Of a stretch of 54,413 nt of DNA, positions 1-8,484 are shown piece after piece. The DNA is from a bacterium. Lineage in GTDB: Bacteria; Myxococcota_A; Bradymonadia; REDH01. The first letter of the stretch is position 1; each line of letters opens with the position of its first letter. The notes under the pieces were generated by a model, which saw nothing but the letters and a program-made list of their open reading frames with translations, ran no database searches and was not told the origin of the DNA. The position numbers and the translations under genes are program-made. The stretch is taken from the NCBI GenBank assembly GCA_030427825.1, contig JAUICO010000018.1, positions 1-54,413 of the forward strand. Direction: 5' to 3'.

Positions 1-185
1 TCCACGCCCGTATCACCTCGAAAGGCGTCGGGCTGAGCGTCTGCTGCGACGTCGTTGTACCCGGCGTCGGGGTAGTGGTTGACATCCTCTCCACCGCATG
101 CGGCGATGAGCAGGATGGCGGCCGAAATGGCCAGTGCTGCGATCGGGGGCACACAGCGGCCCGCTATCAGGGTGGCGTTCGCCAT
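1..185 (-). CDS. Lipoprotein, N-terminal part only (gene runs off left edge)
   Basis: Reading the minus strand from ATG at 185 gives about 61 residues with no stop before the edge. They comprise a short N-terminus with an Arg, a hydrophobic stretch, and a lipobox (LIAAC) at about residues 25-29. Then comes an Asp/Ala-rich linker with repeated PDA units, typical of exported Myxococcota lipoproteins. The start is supported by a strong GGAGG Shine-Dalgarno five bases upstream. The mature domain lies outside the window, so no function can be given. The Shine-Dalgarno is itself part of a hairpin (separate entry). Confidence 0.7.
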   Translation of the reverse strand, partial: MANATLIAGRCVPPIAALAISAAILLIAACGGEDVNHYPDAGYNDVAADAQPDAFRGDTGV

Positions 186-191
186 GGTCCC

Positions 192-218
192 CTCCGGGGG
201 TAGTGGCCCCCAACGGAG
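192..218 (-). promoter_or_regulatory. Hairpin overlapping the Shine-Dalgarno of the edge lipoprotein gene
   Basis: On the minus strand CTCC (215-218) can pair with GGAG (192-195), and an inner run of G (207-211) pairs with a run of C (196-200) around a six-base loop. GGAG is the Shine-Dalgarno core of the gene starting at 185, so the stem would hide the ribosome site. The pairing is seen; a regulatory role (thermometer-like or protein-controlled) is inference. Confidence 0.4.
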
Positions 219-880
219 CCGTAGAGAAGGTTTACATAACGATTCTAACCGGGCATCGTCCAAACCCCTTGTGAGAACTGGAATCTGCCACAGCGCAGGG
301 GATTGCGCAACAACCAAACTACCAGATTGTCCCGGCGAAAACATGGGCCAGCTCTGGGTTTCCGCCGTGCTGTGCAACGCGACATTGCTACGGCGAATCG
401 CGTTCGAAACCGCTGGCGGGCAGATTTCCGGCCGCCTCCTTGCGAATGAGCGAAGTCTGGTGCGGTCGAGACTGTGGGCGAAGGCCGCGGACATGGTGAA
501 CGACCCTGCGCCGGTTGCGAAATCCGCGCTTTGGATGCGTTGCATGCCGCTAAAAATGTCCTGCAATATCAGAAGCCTGACCGGGTTGTCGCACGCGAGA
601 ACCGGTGGGGTGTTCGCAAGCTGATTTGCGAAACCCGCATCTTCGTCGCGTGCCTATTCGTCCAGATGGCGGGAGGCGGCCACAGGAGCACCTGAGAATG
701 AAATGCGTGACACGTTGGATGGGGCGGACACCCGGGTCTCGTCGTAACCAACAGCATCAGGCGCACTGTCGGCACCGTGAGTTGCAAACGAAGAACCCCG
801 ACTTCGGAGCGCGCGTCGAGTTGCAGAGACACGCCTCGGCGCCTACGCTCCCACGGTATGTATCCTGGAGCCGGGGAACG
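219..880. other. 660-bp stretch with no convincing gene
   Basis: Open frames occur on both strands but none has a family-like protein sequence, a good ribosome site or the third-position GC pattern of the neighbours. It must contain the promoter of the minus-strand lipoprotein at its left end and that of the nucleotidyltransferase pair at its right end. No tRNA, repeat or mobile-element end was seen. It may hold gene remnants. Confidence 0.4.
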
Positions 881-1147
881 ATGGACCGCACAGAAGTCGC
901 CAGAAGAGTAGACGCGATGCGTCGCGGGGCTCGTGCTGATCAGCACGGACAATCCGAGACCTCCAGATGCCGGCGACCGGAGGCTCGGCTGCGCGTTGCC
1001 GACGAATTGTTCGAGTGGCAGACGAAGAGTGGTACGCAGAGCCGGGGCGGAGCCGCGTTGGCCGAGGCGGAGCGCGAGCTCGGGATGAGAAACTACGCTG
1101 CCGTCGTTCGTCGGTTTCAGCGCAACCGAGCGCCGGTCAGTGGCTGA
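881..1147 (+). CDS. Small partner protein of a nucleotidyltransferase (unknown, 88 aa)
   Basis: I do not recognise this family. The ATG at 881 follows a purine-rich GGGGAAC. The protein is basic at its N-terminus (many Arg), then has a helical-looking segment with Glu/Ala/Leu and ends Arg-rich. Its stop lies inside the start of the downstream nucleotidyltransferase (8-nt overlap), so the two are very likely co-translated. A small basic protein before an NTase-fold protein recalls two-gene toxin-antitoxin loci of the AbiEii/MNT type, where one partner regulates or binds the other. That role is inference from arrangement only. The frame stays open upstream to 605, but that extension does not look protein-like. 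Confidence 0.5.
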   Translation: MDRTEVARRVDAMRRGARADQHGQSETSRCRRPEARLRVADELFEWQTKSGTQSRGGAALAEAERELGMRNYAAVVRRFQRNRAPVSG

Positions 1148-1721
1148 TTCAAGCCCGACGACTCTCTCCGGCGCAGTCTTCGCTATGGCGAGTGCCTTTC
1201 GCGACAAGGACCTGCCTTTTGCCCTGGGTGGTGCGCTGGCCATGAACCGGTACTGCACCGAGCGCTTTACGCGCGATGTCGATATGAATGTCTTTGTCGA
1301 AGCTACGCGCATTGACGACGTTATCGCCTGTCTGCAGCTGTCGGGTGCGACCTTTGATTCGGCTCAGGTGCGTCGGCAGGCGCAACAAAGCGAAGCGCTG
1401 GTGGCCCGCTTTGGTGACATTCGTGTTGATATCTTTTTGAACACCATTCCCCTCCATGTGGACGCGCAGAGTCGCGTCGTCGTGCACCCTGCAGACAAGT
1501 GGAAAATTCCATACCTGAGTTTGGAAGACCTCATCGTACTGAAGACCTTTTTTGACCGCATCAAAGACCGCCACGACATTGAAGTGGCTGCAATGGAAGT
1601 GGGAGAATCGCTGGATGTCGCCTACATCAGGCACCAGTTGTTGGCACATCTCGACGAATCGGACCCAGCTGTCGTTCGAACACTGCGAACGCTATCTGCG
1701 CCTGGGACCTCGCGCGATTGA
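1140..1721 (+). CDS. Nucleotidyltransferase-fold protein (AbiEii / DUF6036-like)
   Basis: Starts at GTG 1140, overlapping the stop of the small upstream gene by 8 nt. Near residues 28-50 it has the NTase signature: a GGALAMN glycine motif, then RFTRDVDMNVF, where the two Asp of DVD would bind metal. A later RVDIFLN supplies the usual third acidic residue on a beta strand. A helical C-terminal half contains LEDLIVLK, typical of this superfamily's AbiEii-like and DUF6036 members. Length (193 aa) fits a stand-alone minimal NTase. Members act as toxins or antitoxins that transfer nucleotides to RNA or protein; which role applies here cannot be told. No transposase or phage gene is adjacent. Confidence 0.75.
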   Translation: MADSSPTTLSGAVFAMASAFRDKDLPFALGGALAMNRYCTERFTRDVDMNVFVEATRIDDVIACLQLSGATFDSAQVRRQAQQSEALVARFGDIRVDIFLNTIPLHVDAQSRVVVHPADKWKIPYLSLEDLIVLKTFFDRIKDRHDIEVAAMEVGESLDVAYIRHQLLAHLDESDPAVVRTLRTLSAPGTSRD

Positions 1722-1888
1722 ATGATCTTCTCGAAGGTACGCTGCGGCGGAATTGCAGACTACGGGTGAGTTGCGCTGCTTCAGGTGGTCGGCGGGATAG
1801 TGCGCTGGTAGGGTTGAGGATTGCGGTCTCTGTCGCTCTGACGCTACAGTCTACGGACTTGGATCAGCAATGTCGCCGGGAGCGCACA

Positions 1889-2515
1889 GTGGCCGGGAGT
1901 TGGGGAAAGCGAGTCAAGAGGGCGATCGACATCGTCGGTGCGGGTGCGGGCCTCGCGGTGCTGTCGCCGGTGCTTGCCGGCGTCACCGTCGCCGAGCTCG
2001 CCGTGCACGGCTGGCCGCCGCTCTTTACTCAGCGGAGACCGGGCCTGGGTGGCGAAGTGTTCCTGATGTACAAGTTCAGGAGCATGACCAACGAGCGTGG
2101 AGAAGACGGTGAGCTGTTGCCTGACGCGGAGCGTCTCACCGAATTCGGGCGCTTCATTCGGCGCACCAGCATTGATGAGCTGCCCGGACTCCTGAACGTC
2201 CTGCGGGGCGAGATGAGCCTGGTCGGCCCGCGACCGCTCCTGGTTCAGTACCTTGACCGATACTCTCCTCACCAGGCGCGTCGCCACGAAGTTCGGCCGG
2301 GCATCACGGGTTGGGCGCAGGTAAACGGGCGGAACGCGATCTCCTGGGAGGACAAGTTCGACCTCGATGTCTGGTACATCGACAACTGGTCGCTGGCCCT
2401 CGATCTGAAGATCCTGCTGATGACCGTCTCGAAAGTGGCAAAGCGGAGCGGCATCTCAGCGCAGGGCGATGCCACCATGCCGGTCTTCCAGGGCACCCCC
2501 GAGCGTCTGCGCTGA
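1889..2515 (+). CDS. Initiating sugar-phosphate transferase (polyprenyl-phosphate, PglC/WcaJ type)
   Basis: Bacterial sugar transferase that moves a sugar-1-phosphate from a UDP-sugar to undecaprenyl phosphate at the inner membrane, the first step in exopolysaccharide, O-antigen or glycan assembly. The family core is complete: KRxxDI at the start, one re-entrant hydrophobic helix with a Pro (LAVLSPVLAG), KFRSM, the DELPGLLNVLRGEMSLVGPRP block (catalytic Asp-Glu pair), PGITGW and the terminal DLKIL. I take GTG 1889 (GGGAG upstream), because the open frame back to 1718 has no homology-like sequence; this gives 208 aa, the size of the minimal PglC-like class. No other glycan gene is near, so the end product is unknown. 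Confidence 0.88.
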   Translation: MAGSWGKRVKRAIDIVGAGAGLAVLSPVLAGVTVAELAVHGWPPLFTQRRPGLGGEVFLMYKFRSMTNERGEDGELLPDAERLTEFGRFIRRTSIDELPGLLNVLRGEMSLVGPRPLLVQYLDRYSPHQARRHEVRPGITGWAQVNGRNAISWEDKFDLDVWYIDNWSLALDLKILLMTVSKVAKRSGISAQGDATMPVFQGTPERLR

Positions 2516-2529
2516 AGTTTTTCTGTCCT

Positions 2530-2562
2530 TTGACATTTCCGTGACATGAGTCGCGCTATCTT
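2530..2562 (+). promoter_or_regulatory. Possible sigma70-type promoter of the desaturase gene
   Basis: A perfect TTGACA at 2530-2535 is followed by an AT-richer TATCTT at 2557-2562. The spacing is longer than ideal (about 21 bases), so the -10 assignment is uncertain. Its position supports the ATG at 2597 rather than 2546 as the desaturase start, because 2546 would lie inside the promoter. Confidence 0.3.
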
Positions 2563-2596
2563 CACCGCGCCATTCACTACAGTCGCGGAGACATAC

Positions 2597-3445
2597 ATGG
2601 CGCAAGCGATTCCCGGGGACGAGTACCGCCCGGATGACACTGCCCGGACAACGGGGTGGGCGCGATTTATTCGCGCCATGTTTATCACTTTTCACCTGCT
2701 CCCGTTGCTGGCCATTTTCACAGGCGTGACGTGGCAGGTCGTTGTGTGTTGTGCGGTCCTGTATGTGGTTCGGTTCTTTGGAGTCACCGCAGGCTATCAC
2801 CGATACTTCTCTCACAAGACCTACAAGACCAGCCGGGTGTTTCAGTTCATTCTGGCGTGGCTCGCGGAGATGTCCATGCAGCGCGGTGTGCTCTGGTGGG
2901 CGTCCCATCATCGCGACCACCACGCCGGGTCAGATACCGACCGGGATATTCACTCGCCGGTGAAGAGAGGCTTCTGGCACGCGCACATGACGTGGTTATG
3001 GGCGCCCGAAGCGTCATCGCCCCGATCGCGGGTTCGCGACCTCTCACGGTACCCCGAGCTTCGTTTTCTCGACCGATACTGGTTGGTCCCTCCGCTGGTG
3101 ACCATGATTGCAGTTACCGTGGTCTTCGGATGGTCGGGACTCCTGATCGGCTTCGTGCTGAGTACGGTCCTTGTGTGGCATGCGACCTTCAGCGTGAACT
3201 CGTTCGCACACATGTTCGGATCCAGGCGATTCGACACCGCGGATCAGTCAAGAAACAATTGGCTTATCGCTCTCATCACACTGGGTGAAGGGTGGCACAA
3301 CAATCACCACCACTACATGAACTCAGTGCGACAGGGCTTCAAGTGGTGGGAGTATGACGTGACCTGGTATGTGCTGAAAGTGCTGAGCTGGGTCGGCGTT
3401 GTGTGGGATCTGAAGAACCCGCCGAAACACATTCTGTCGGCCTGA
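2597..3445 (+). CDS. Acyl-CoA/acyl-lipid delta-9 fatty acid desaturase
   Basis: Membrane di-iron desaturase that introduces a double bond into saturated acyl chains using O2 and an electron donor. The three histidine boxes are intact and in order: HRYFSH, HRDHH and HNNHHH. Hydrophobic pairs lie before box 1 and between boxes 2 and 3. ATG 2597 with GGAG six bases upstream is chosen, giving 282 aa, the usual size of bacterial DesC/SCD-like enzymes without a fused cytochrome b5. Its stop is only four bases from the stop of the convergent gene at 3450. Electron partners are not in the window. It implies aerobic unsaturated fatty acid synthesis. Confidence 0.92.
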   Translation: MAQAIPGDEYRPDDTARTTGWARFIRAMFITFHLLPLLAIFTGVTWQVVVCCAVLYVVRFFGVTAGYHRYFSHKTYKTSRVFQFILAWLAEMSMQRGVLWWASHHRDHHAGSDTDRDIHSPVKRGFWHAHMTWLWAPEASSPRSRVRDLSRYPELRFLDRYWLVPPLVTMIAVTVVFGWSGLLIGFVLSTVLVWHATFSVNSFAHMFGSRRFDTADQSRNNWLIALITLGEGWHNNHHHYMNSVRQGFKWWEYDVTWYVLKVLSWVGVVWDLKNPPKHILSA

Positions 3446-3449
3446 GCCC

Positions 3450-4514
3450 CTACTTCGCGATGGACTCCCGCAGGGCGCTCCACGAACGCATCGCGTGAAT
3501 GCGTGTGTCCCGTAGCAATCCGAGGTTGCGGGCGTTTTCTTCGAGCTCGTACACACGGTCCAGTTGCGCCATCTGGTGAATCACCGCATCGGCGGCATCC
3601 AGGGCGTGGCCGAGCGCTCCGAGTTTATCTGTGTCCGCATCAAGCGCCTCAGCTTCGCGAAATTCACTGATTACACGGTTCCCCTCTTCAGCGAGCGCAG
3701 AAACCAGCTCAAACACAGTGGTGCTTTCTCGGGCCGCGCGGATCTCCTGCAGCTCGCTCTGCCAGTTTTCTTCGCGCTGAATGACAATGCCCAGATTGCG
3801 CGAAACGGTATCCGGTTCGACGCCGGCGACGACCAGCTCCTGCATGGTCTCTCGAACGTCGCCCAGAGTGCGGATCGCTCGTTCCAGCAGGTCAGGGCGC
3901 CGCGAGAGGCGCGACTTTCCCGCAAAGTGACGGTCGTAGACCGCGAAGGCTTCATTGGCCCGGTTCGCCGATACAGAAACCAGCTGCTCGGGGCTGAGTG
4001 AACGCCGAGACTCTTCGACCGCCCGTTCTTCGTCGATGTAGGTCCTGCGATTCTGTCGAACGATGTCGCGATCCCGCCCCAGGCCTGCAAGGCCGTTGTT
4101 GATCTGTTCGGTCATCGACGATTCGATTGTGTTCAGTGAGGCGACCATTTCGCTGAGCATGTCAGCGTCCCGCGTCGGCCGGCTCTGGCCGGCGAAGTGC
4201 CGAGCGTATCGATGAAAGACGGCATTCGCATCGGCGGCCAATATGGCCCCCGCTCGCGCGCCGTCCCCAGCCGCCTGCGCCTCGGCTACACGCGGCCGCT
4301 CGGTCTCGTAAAGCTGCAGTCGATCACGAAAGCCGCGCACCACAAGGTCGTCGGCCGTGTTTGCTTCAGCGTCGGCGATCAGCGCGCGGGCGGCGTCGAT
4401 GATCGCGTCAAGCTCGCCGATAACGCGGGTCGCACGCGGCAGTCCGGAGAAACGGCGCATGTATCTGCGGTGAAGCGTGTCGGAGCGTTCGAGCAGTTTG
4501 GGAATTGTCTGCAT
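3450..4514 (-). CDS. Unknown helical protein with three internal repeats (354 aa)
   Basis: Not recognised. The protein is soluble-looking, rich in Ala, Arg and Glu and predicted mostly helical. A motif of the form Y-x-R-R/H-F-A/S-G-x-x-R-x-[ST]-R recurs at about residues 18, 103 and 193, each followed by a Leu-rich helix, giving repeats of 85-90 residues. A weaker fourth copy may lie near residue 280. There is no signal peptide from the ATG at 4514; an in-frame start at 4586 is possible but adds an unlikely leader. The arrangement suggests a helical-bundle scaffold or binding protein. It lies in the same direction as the M15 lipoprotein upstream, with about 70 bases between. Confidence 0.7.
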   Translation of the reverse strand: MQTIPKLLERSDTLHRRYMRRFSGLPRATRVIGELDAIIDAARALIADAEANTADDLVVRGFRDRLQLYETERPRVAEAQAAGDGARAGAILAADANAVFHRYARHFAGQSRPTRDADMLSEMVASLNTIESSMTEQINNGLAGLGRDRDIVRQNRRTYIDEERAVEESRRSLSPEQLVSVSANRANEAFAVYDRHFAGKSRLSRRPDLLERAIRTLGDVRETMQELVVAGVEPDTVSRNLGIVIQREENWQSELQEIRAARESTTVFELVSALAEEGNRVISEFREAEALDADTDKLGALGHALDAADAVIHQMAQLDRVYELEENARNLGLLRDTRIHAMRSWSALRESIAK

Positions 4515-4582
4515 GTGTTTGTCTTTGTTCCTGATGTGTAGAGATCGGGTGGCAGCGAGCGGCGTGCCGACAACGCATGGCC

Positions 4583-5590
4583 TCAAAACCCGGTGATTGA
4601 GAAGTGCATCAGATCTTTGGTGCGGCCTTCAATTTCGCCGCCCCATTGCCAGCCGACTTCTGTGGTCATCGCGCGATACACAACACCGTCAGAGGTAATG
4701 GACTCGCGAGGACGAAGCTCAGGATCCCATTCGCCACCGATGCCAAGTCGGCAGCCTTCTATGGATTCGGGAGTGACGACGTCGACGTTGCACGATCGAT
4801 ACAGGCCGTTTCTGTTTGCATTGATGTCGATGGCAGTACCAAAGGAGTGGTTGCTCCATTCGGTGCGAAGCCCATCCACAATACGGCCTCGTGTACGACC
4901 GGGGCGGTACCCGGTGACTTCGGTGAAATCAAACTCGCCGGAATCGACGATGACGCGCAGTGCTCGGCGCAGGTTATCGGCGTAGGCCCAGCACACCTGA
5001 ATCGCGTCCTCCTCGATGCCAAACTCGGTGAGGTCGATCTCCACCTGGTCTTCCGTACACACAGAGCACCGAGGGTCCTCCGGACTGCGTTCGTCGTCCG
5101 TTACGTCGGCGTAGTCTTTGTCAGTGGTCCGACGGTTCACAGCGCGACCTTCTTCTGTACTCCAGTTGTAGCTGCTGTAGGTGCAGGCTGTCGGCGTAAC
5201 GCGGGCCGACTCGGGTGTCGCTGAGTCGTCGCCCGCACGCTGGGCGCTGCCGGCTGAAGGCGGTCCATCGTCCGGCGGAGCTGCGCCGCCCGCTGCTTCT
5301 CCTGCGTCCGATGTCGTCGAGGAGGTTGCGGGCACAGGAACGTCGCCGTCTGTCAGTGTGTTTGCTTCGGCCTCAGTGTACTCATCGGCCGCAGCCGCTG
5401 CCGGCGAGTCGTCCGCGACCGCAGCCTGCGTAGAGTTGCCGGACTCGTTGTGTTCCTGTGTCGTCATTTCGATCGCGGTTGCGGTCGCACCGGCCGGTGA
5501 TCCCGATGTGGTCGAACAGGCAAGGAGCAGCATGGCGGCAAGGGCGGCCGTTGCGACGCGGCCGAATTCAGCGATCGAAAGGAACTTCAT
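4583..5590 (-). CDS. M15-family peptidase-like lipoprotein (VanY/L-Ala-D-Glu type)
   Basis: Exported zinc peptidase predicted to cleave peptidoglycan stem peptides at the outer surface. The lipobox is LLAC near residue 23 of the ATG 5590 start. It is followed by a long Ala/Asp/Thr-rich linker (to about residue 130), then a catalytic domain. The M15 zinc motifs are visible: SNHSFGTAIDINAN (first His and Asp) and, near the C-terminus, E-x-GWQWGG with DLMHF (catalytic Glu and third His). Four or more extra cysteines in the domain suggest disulfides. The start overlaps the 3' end of the preceding lipoprotein gene by 23 nt, so they form one operon. Confidence 0.85.
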   Translation of the reverse strand: MKFLSIAEFGRVATAALAAMLLLACSTTSGSPAGATATAIEMTTQEHNESGNSTQAAVADDSPAAAAADEYTEAEANTLTDGDVPVPATSSTTSDAGEAAGGAAPPDDGPPSAGSAQRAGDDSATPESARVTPTACTYSSYNWSTEEGRAVNRRTTDKDYADVTDDERSPEDPRCSVCTEDQVEIDLTEFGIEEDAIQVCWAYADNLRRALRVIVDSGEFDFTEVTGYRPGRTRGRIVDGLRTEWSNHSFGTAIDINANRNGLYRSCNVDVVTPESIEGCRLGIGGEWDPELRPRESITSDGVVYRAMTTEVGWQWGGEIEGRTKDLMHFSITGF

Positions 5591-6776
5591 TTGTGACCTG
5601 CACGGGGTAGTGGTCGCTGTTCTCGACACGTACACGCTCCCAGACATCTGCTCTGCGATTCACATAGGGCTCGCGCAACCACGCCTGGAAATTCTGCGCG
5701 TTCTGAATGTGGTATTGATAGTCGCCGTTGCGTCGTTTTGACGCTGCCGCGCGCAGGACGACGGAGCGCTCGTCGAAGTGCTGCGCGTAGATGTTCTCGC
5801 GAAACGGGTCGGTGTAGCTCCAGTATTCCTCGGCATTCGACAGGTAGAGAGCGCGTAGTGGCACGCCAAGTTCGCGAGCGGCGGATCCGATTCCGACCAT
5901 GCCTTCGTCGTCGAGCAGGTTTGCCACCATCGGACGCACTCGGCCTACACGGACCAGGTTTCGCACCCAGTCATACTGCTCTGCGTCGTTGATGAAGCCG
6001 GGCACGCCGGCCTCCTCGAGTACCGAAGCGAGGCGCGTAAAGCGCAAATCGACGTCGCCGCGGGCGCTGCGCCAGACGCGGACAATGCGACCGACGTCGG
6101 GGCGTCCTTCGAAATGCGAACGGATCAGGTCTTCGCTGCTGTGACGGTTGCGGCGCCGCCACAGCGCGACGAACTCCTCGGGCGACTCCGCATGTTCAAA
6201 GAAGGCGGCGTAGGCCATGTGCAGACGCTTGATCCACGGATCGTAGTCCGTCACCCACACCAGCTCTGCTTTCATCCAGCCCGCATAGAGGTAGGTCTGG
6301 TCTGAGCCGACGCCCGCGTAGCCGCCGCCCAGGTCACGCAGGTGCTCATACATGACGTAGCTGTGAAGCTCGTCGCAGTAGAGGTAGTGGCGGCCCTCAA
6401 GATCGTCCCGACTGGCGTTGAGCTCCGAAGGTGCCGGATCTTCCGCCGAAGCCATGAAGATCGCCTGCCGCTCTTCACTCAGCGGGCCGGGCAGAGCGCC
6501 GGCTGCTTCTTCGGGCACCGGCTGCGAGCTCGCGGTGTCGTCCGTTGCCTGCGCCGCCGCCTGCGAGTCGGGAACCGCTTCTGCGAGGTCTGGGGCCAAT
6601 CCATCGTCTGAATCTGTCGGGCGCTGCCCATCATTGTCCCCGAGTGCCGCCGTCTCGTCCGCTCCCGTCGCTCCGTTGTCGACGAGCTCATCAGAGGAAT
6701 TGCAGGCCGTGGCCAGCGCGACGCAGATCGCCGCAGGGAACAATATCGAGAGCAATGGCTTGGAAAAGTGGCACAT
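5568..6776 (-). CDS. Lipoprotein of the LIC_10091-like family (unknown function)
   Basis: Signal peptide with lipobox LATAC ending near residue 25, then an Asp/Ala/Gln-rich linker of about 80 residues, then a 300-residue globular domain. That domain contains YLYCDELHSY, GGYAGVGSDQ, W-x-TDYDPW and LYLSNAEEYW, the pattern I associate with conserved LIC_10091-type proteins, which have a nucleotide- or SAM-binding-like fold of unknown activity. The family call is from memory and moderate. It is upstream of, and overlaps, the M15 lipoprotein. The divergent LysM hydrolase at 6989 shares its promoter region, so a cell-wall-linked role is plausible. Confidence 0.65.
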   Translation of the reverse strand: MCHFSKPLLSILFPAAICVALATACNSSDELVDNGATGADETAALGDNDGQRPTDSDDGLAPDLAEAVPDSQAAAQATDDTASSQPVPEEAAGALPGPLSEERQAIFMASAEDPAPSELNASRDDLEGRHYLYCDELHSYVMYEHLRDLGGGYAGVGSDQTYLYAGWMKAELVWVTDYDPWIKRLHMAYAAFFEHAESPEEFVALWRRRNRHSSEDLIRSHFEGRPDVGRIVRVWRSARGDVDLRFTRLASVLEEAGVPGFINDAEQYDWVRNLVRVGRVRPMVANLLDDEGMVGIGSAARELGVPLRALYLSNAEEYWSYTDPFRENIYAQHFDERSVVLRAAASKRRNGDYQYHIQNAQNFQAWLREPYVNRRADVWERVRVENSDHYPVQVTNEVPFDR

Positions 6777-6988
6777 GGGACCGGAAAGCGCTTTGTTTGA
6801 GCAAAGATCAACGTCGCTTGAATAGGCAGCGGCGGCAACTCGTTAGCAGTGACGTGAGTCGAAGACACGAACATCTGGGAGCCGCATTCGTGAGCCCGCC
6901 CCGCAGCCTTTGCGGCAGGTCCACCTTTGACGCGGGTTCCGTTTCGGCGGCCCGCCTGCGCCCTGGCGACAGGTCTCTCAAGGCTGCG
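6777..6988. promoter_or_regulatory. Divergent intergenic region between two envelope genes
   Basis: 212 bases separate the start codons of the LIC_10091-like lipoprotein (minus) and the LysM hydrolase (plus), so both promoters must lie here. I see no clear operator or consensus promoter. The long frames crossing it lack protein-like composition. Confidence 0.35.
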
Positions 6989-8386
6989 ATGCCGAAACGC
7001 CTCGTCGCTGTCGCGGCGCTGGCATGCGCATTGTGCATCTCCTGTGGAGCCTCGGCGCAACAGCGATACACGGTCGAATCCGGAGACACCCTCGGCGCGA
7101 TCGCGATCGAGACCGGCTGCACCGTCGGCGAGCTGCGAGCCGCCAACGGCATCAGCGGCGACGCAATTCGCGTAGGTCAGCGGCTCAGCATTCCCAGCTG
7201 TACACCTGCAGAGACAGGCAACACCTACACCGTAGTGTCCGGCGATATTCTGGGCAGAATCGCAGAGAACATCGGATGTAGCGTGTCCGCAATTCAGGCC
7301 GCCAACAACATGTCCGACGACATCATCCGCGTCGGTCAGCGCCTGCGCATCCCCGCCGATTGCTCGGCCACCGGCGGCGCCTCTGCGTCGTCCGCGACGC
7401 CTCAGCCAACACGCAGTGGAAGCGGCTCCGGCGTGGCTTCAGAAGACGGCGGCGATCTGCAGCCTCTGATGCAGCGCTACGGGTTCAACCCGCCCGAGCA
7501 CTTTCGCGCCCTCGTGATGGAGTTCACATTCGACCGCACCCGTTCGAACGTGATTCGCGAGCGCATCTTTGACTACGACAACACGGGCTCGCGCTCCTCC
7601 GGTTGGAACCCCGCGTCCACGGTGAAGCTCTTTGCCGGCATTGCCGCGCTGCGACGAATTCGCGAGCTTGGCTTTACGCCGGACGCGCAGGTTACGTTTC
7701 ACACCTCGCCGTCGGCGCACACCTACGAGCTGCGAGAGCTGGTCCAGGATGCCCTCGGGCCGAGCAACAACATCGCCTACAACCTGCTCGTGACCTTCGT
7801 CGGCTGGGACTACATCAACGGCGAGTTTCTGACGCCCTCCAACGGCTTTCGCGGGACCGCCATGCGGCGGGCGTATGAGCGTACACGCTGGACCGAGATG
7901 GGCTTTCAGGACTCGTTCCGGCCCTCGCCCGAGATCACGATCACCGAGGGCGGCAGGTCACGCACCATCGAAGCTCGCAACGGCGACCACGAGATCAGCT
8001 GTCACGGGGCGGCCTGTACCAGCCTGCGTGATCTCGCCGAGGCCCTTCGCCGCCTGATGCTTCAGGAACAGCTCCCGGCCGGCCAGCATTGGAGCATCCC
8101 GACCGACGACCTGCGCATGATTCGCCGCACTCTGCGCACCGACCGTCGTCGCGGCGAAGAGGTCGTCGATGCGCTCGGCGAGCACATCAGCGGCGACGGC
8201 GTGCGGTTCTACCACAAGGCCGGCTACTCGGCTGACTGGTACAGCGACAACGTCTACGTCTACGACCCCACCGAAGACCAGGCGTGGATCGTCTCCCTGG
8301 CCGGTTACCCGGGGCGGGATTGCCTCACAGAGGCCGCCGGTATCATCGGGCAGATCATCGCGAGCGGCGAGCTGCGGCGACAATAA
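6989..8386 (+). CDS. Exported LysM protein with serine beta-lactamase/PBP-like domain
   Basis: From ATG 6989 (AAGG upstream) the 465-aa protein has a signal peptide (to about residue 24) and two LysM peptidoglycan-binding domains (about 26-70 and 79-123, each with the VGQRL and IP ending). A Ser/Gly linker leads to a class A beta-lactamase-like serine hydrolase domain. All three motifs are present: S210-T-V-K213 (SxxK), S259-N-N261 (SxN) and K410-A-G412 (KxG). It could be a D,D-peptidase, a wall-anchored beta-lactamase or an esterase of the same fold. The canonical class A E166 motif is not obvious. Several cysteines in the LysM domains suggest disulfides. Confidence 0.85.
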   Translation: MPKRLVAVAALACALCISCGASAQQRYTVESGDTLGAIAIETGCTVGELRAANGISGDAIRVGQRLSIPSCTPAETGNTYTVVSGDILGRIAENIGCSVSAIQAANNMSDDIIRVGQRLRIPADCSATGGASASSATPQPTRSGSGSGVASEDGGDLQPLMQRYGFNPPEHFRALVMEFTFDRTRSNVIRERIFDYDNTGSRSSGWNPASTVKLFAGIAALRRIRELGFTPDAQVTFHTSPSAHTYELRELVQDALGPSNNIAYNLLVTFVGWDYINGEFLTPSNGFRGTAMRRAYERTRWTEMGFQDSFRPSPEITITEGGRSRTIEARNGDHEISCHGAACTSLRDLAEALRRLMLQEQLPAGQHWSIPTDDLRMIRRTLRTDRRRGEEVVDALGEHISGDGVRFYHKAGYSADWYSDNVYVYDPTEDQAWIVSLAGYPGRDCLTEAAGIIGQIIASGELRRQ

Positions 8387-8484
8387 CGCGGTCATGCCGT
8401 GCCGCCCGCTCCACCACATCGGAGTGCGTTTCAGTTGCCGTACGGAATCGGGTATAGGCTCGACTGAATGTTGCGAGGTCCCAA

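Noticed and set aside
569..1312. Minus-strand frame of 247 codons over the nucleotidyltransferase pair
   Set aside because: Low-complexity, no ribosome site, antisense to the better supported NTase gene.
1718..1888. N-terminal extension of the sugar transferase from ATG 1718
   Set aside because: The extra 57 residues have no family similarity, while GTG 1889 has a good ribosome site and starts next to the conserved KRxxDI.
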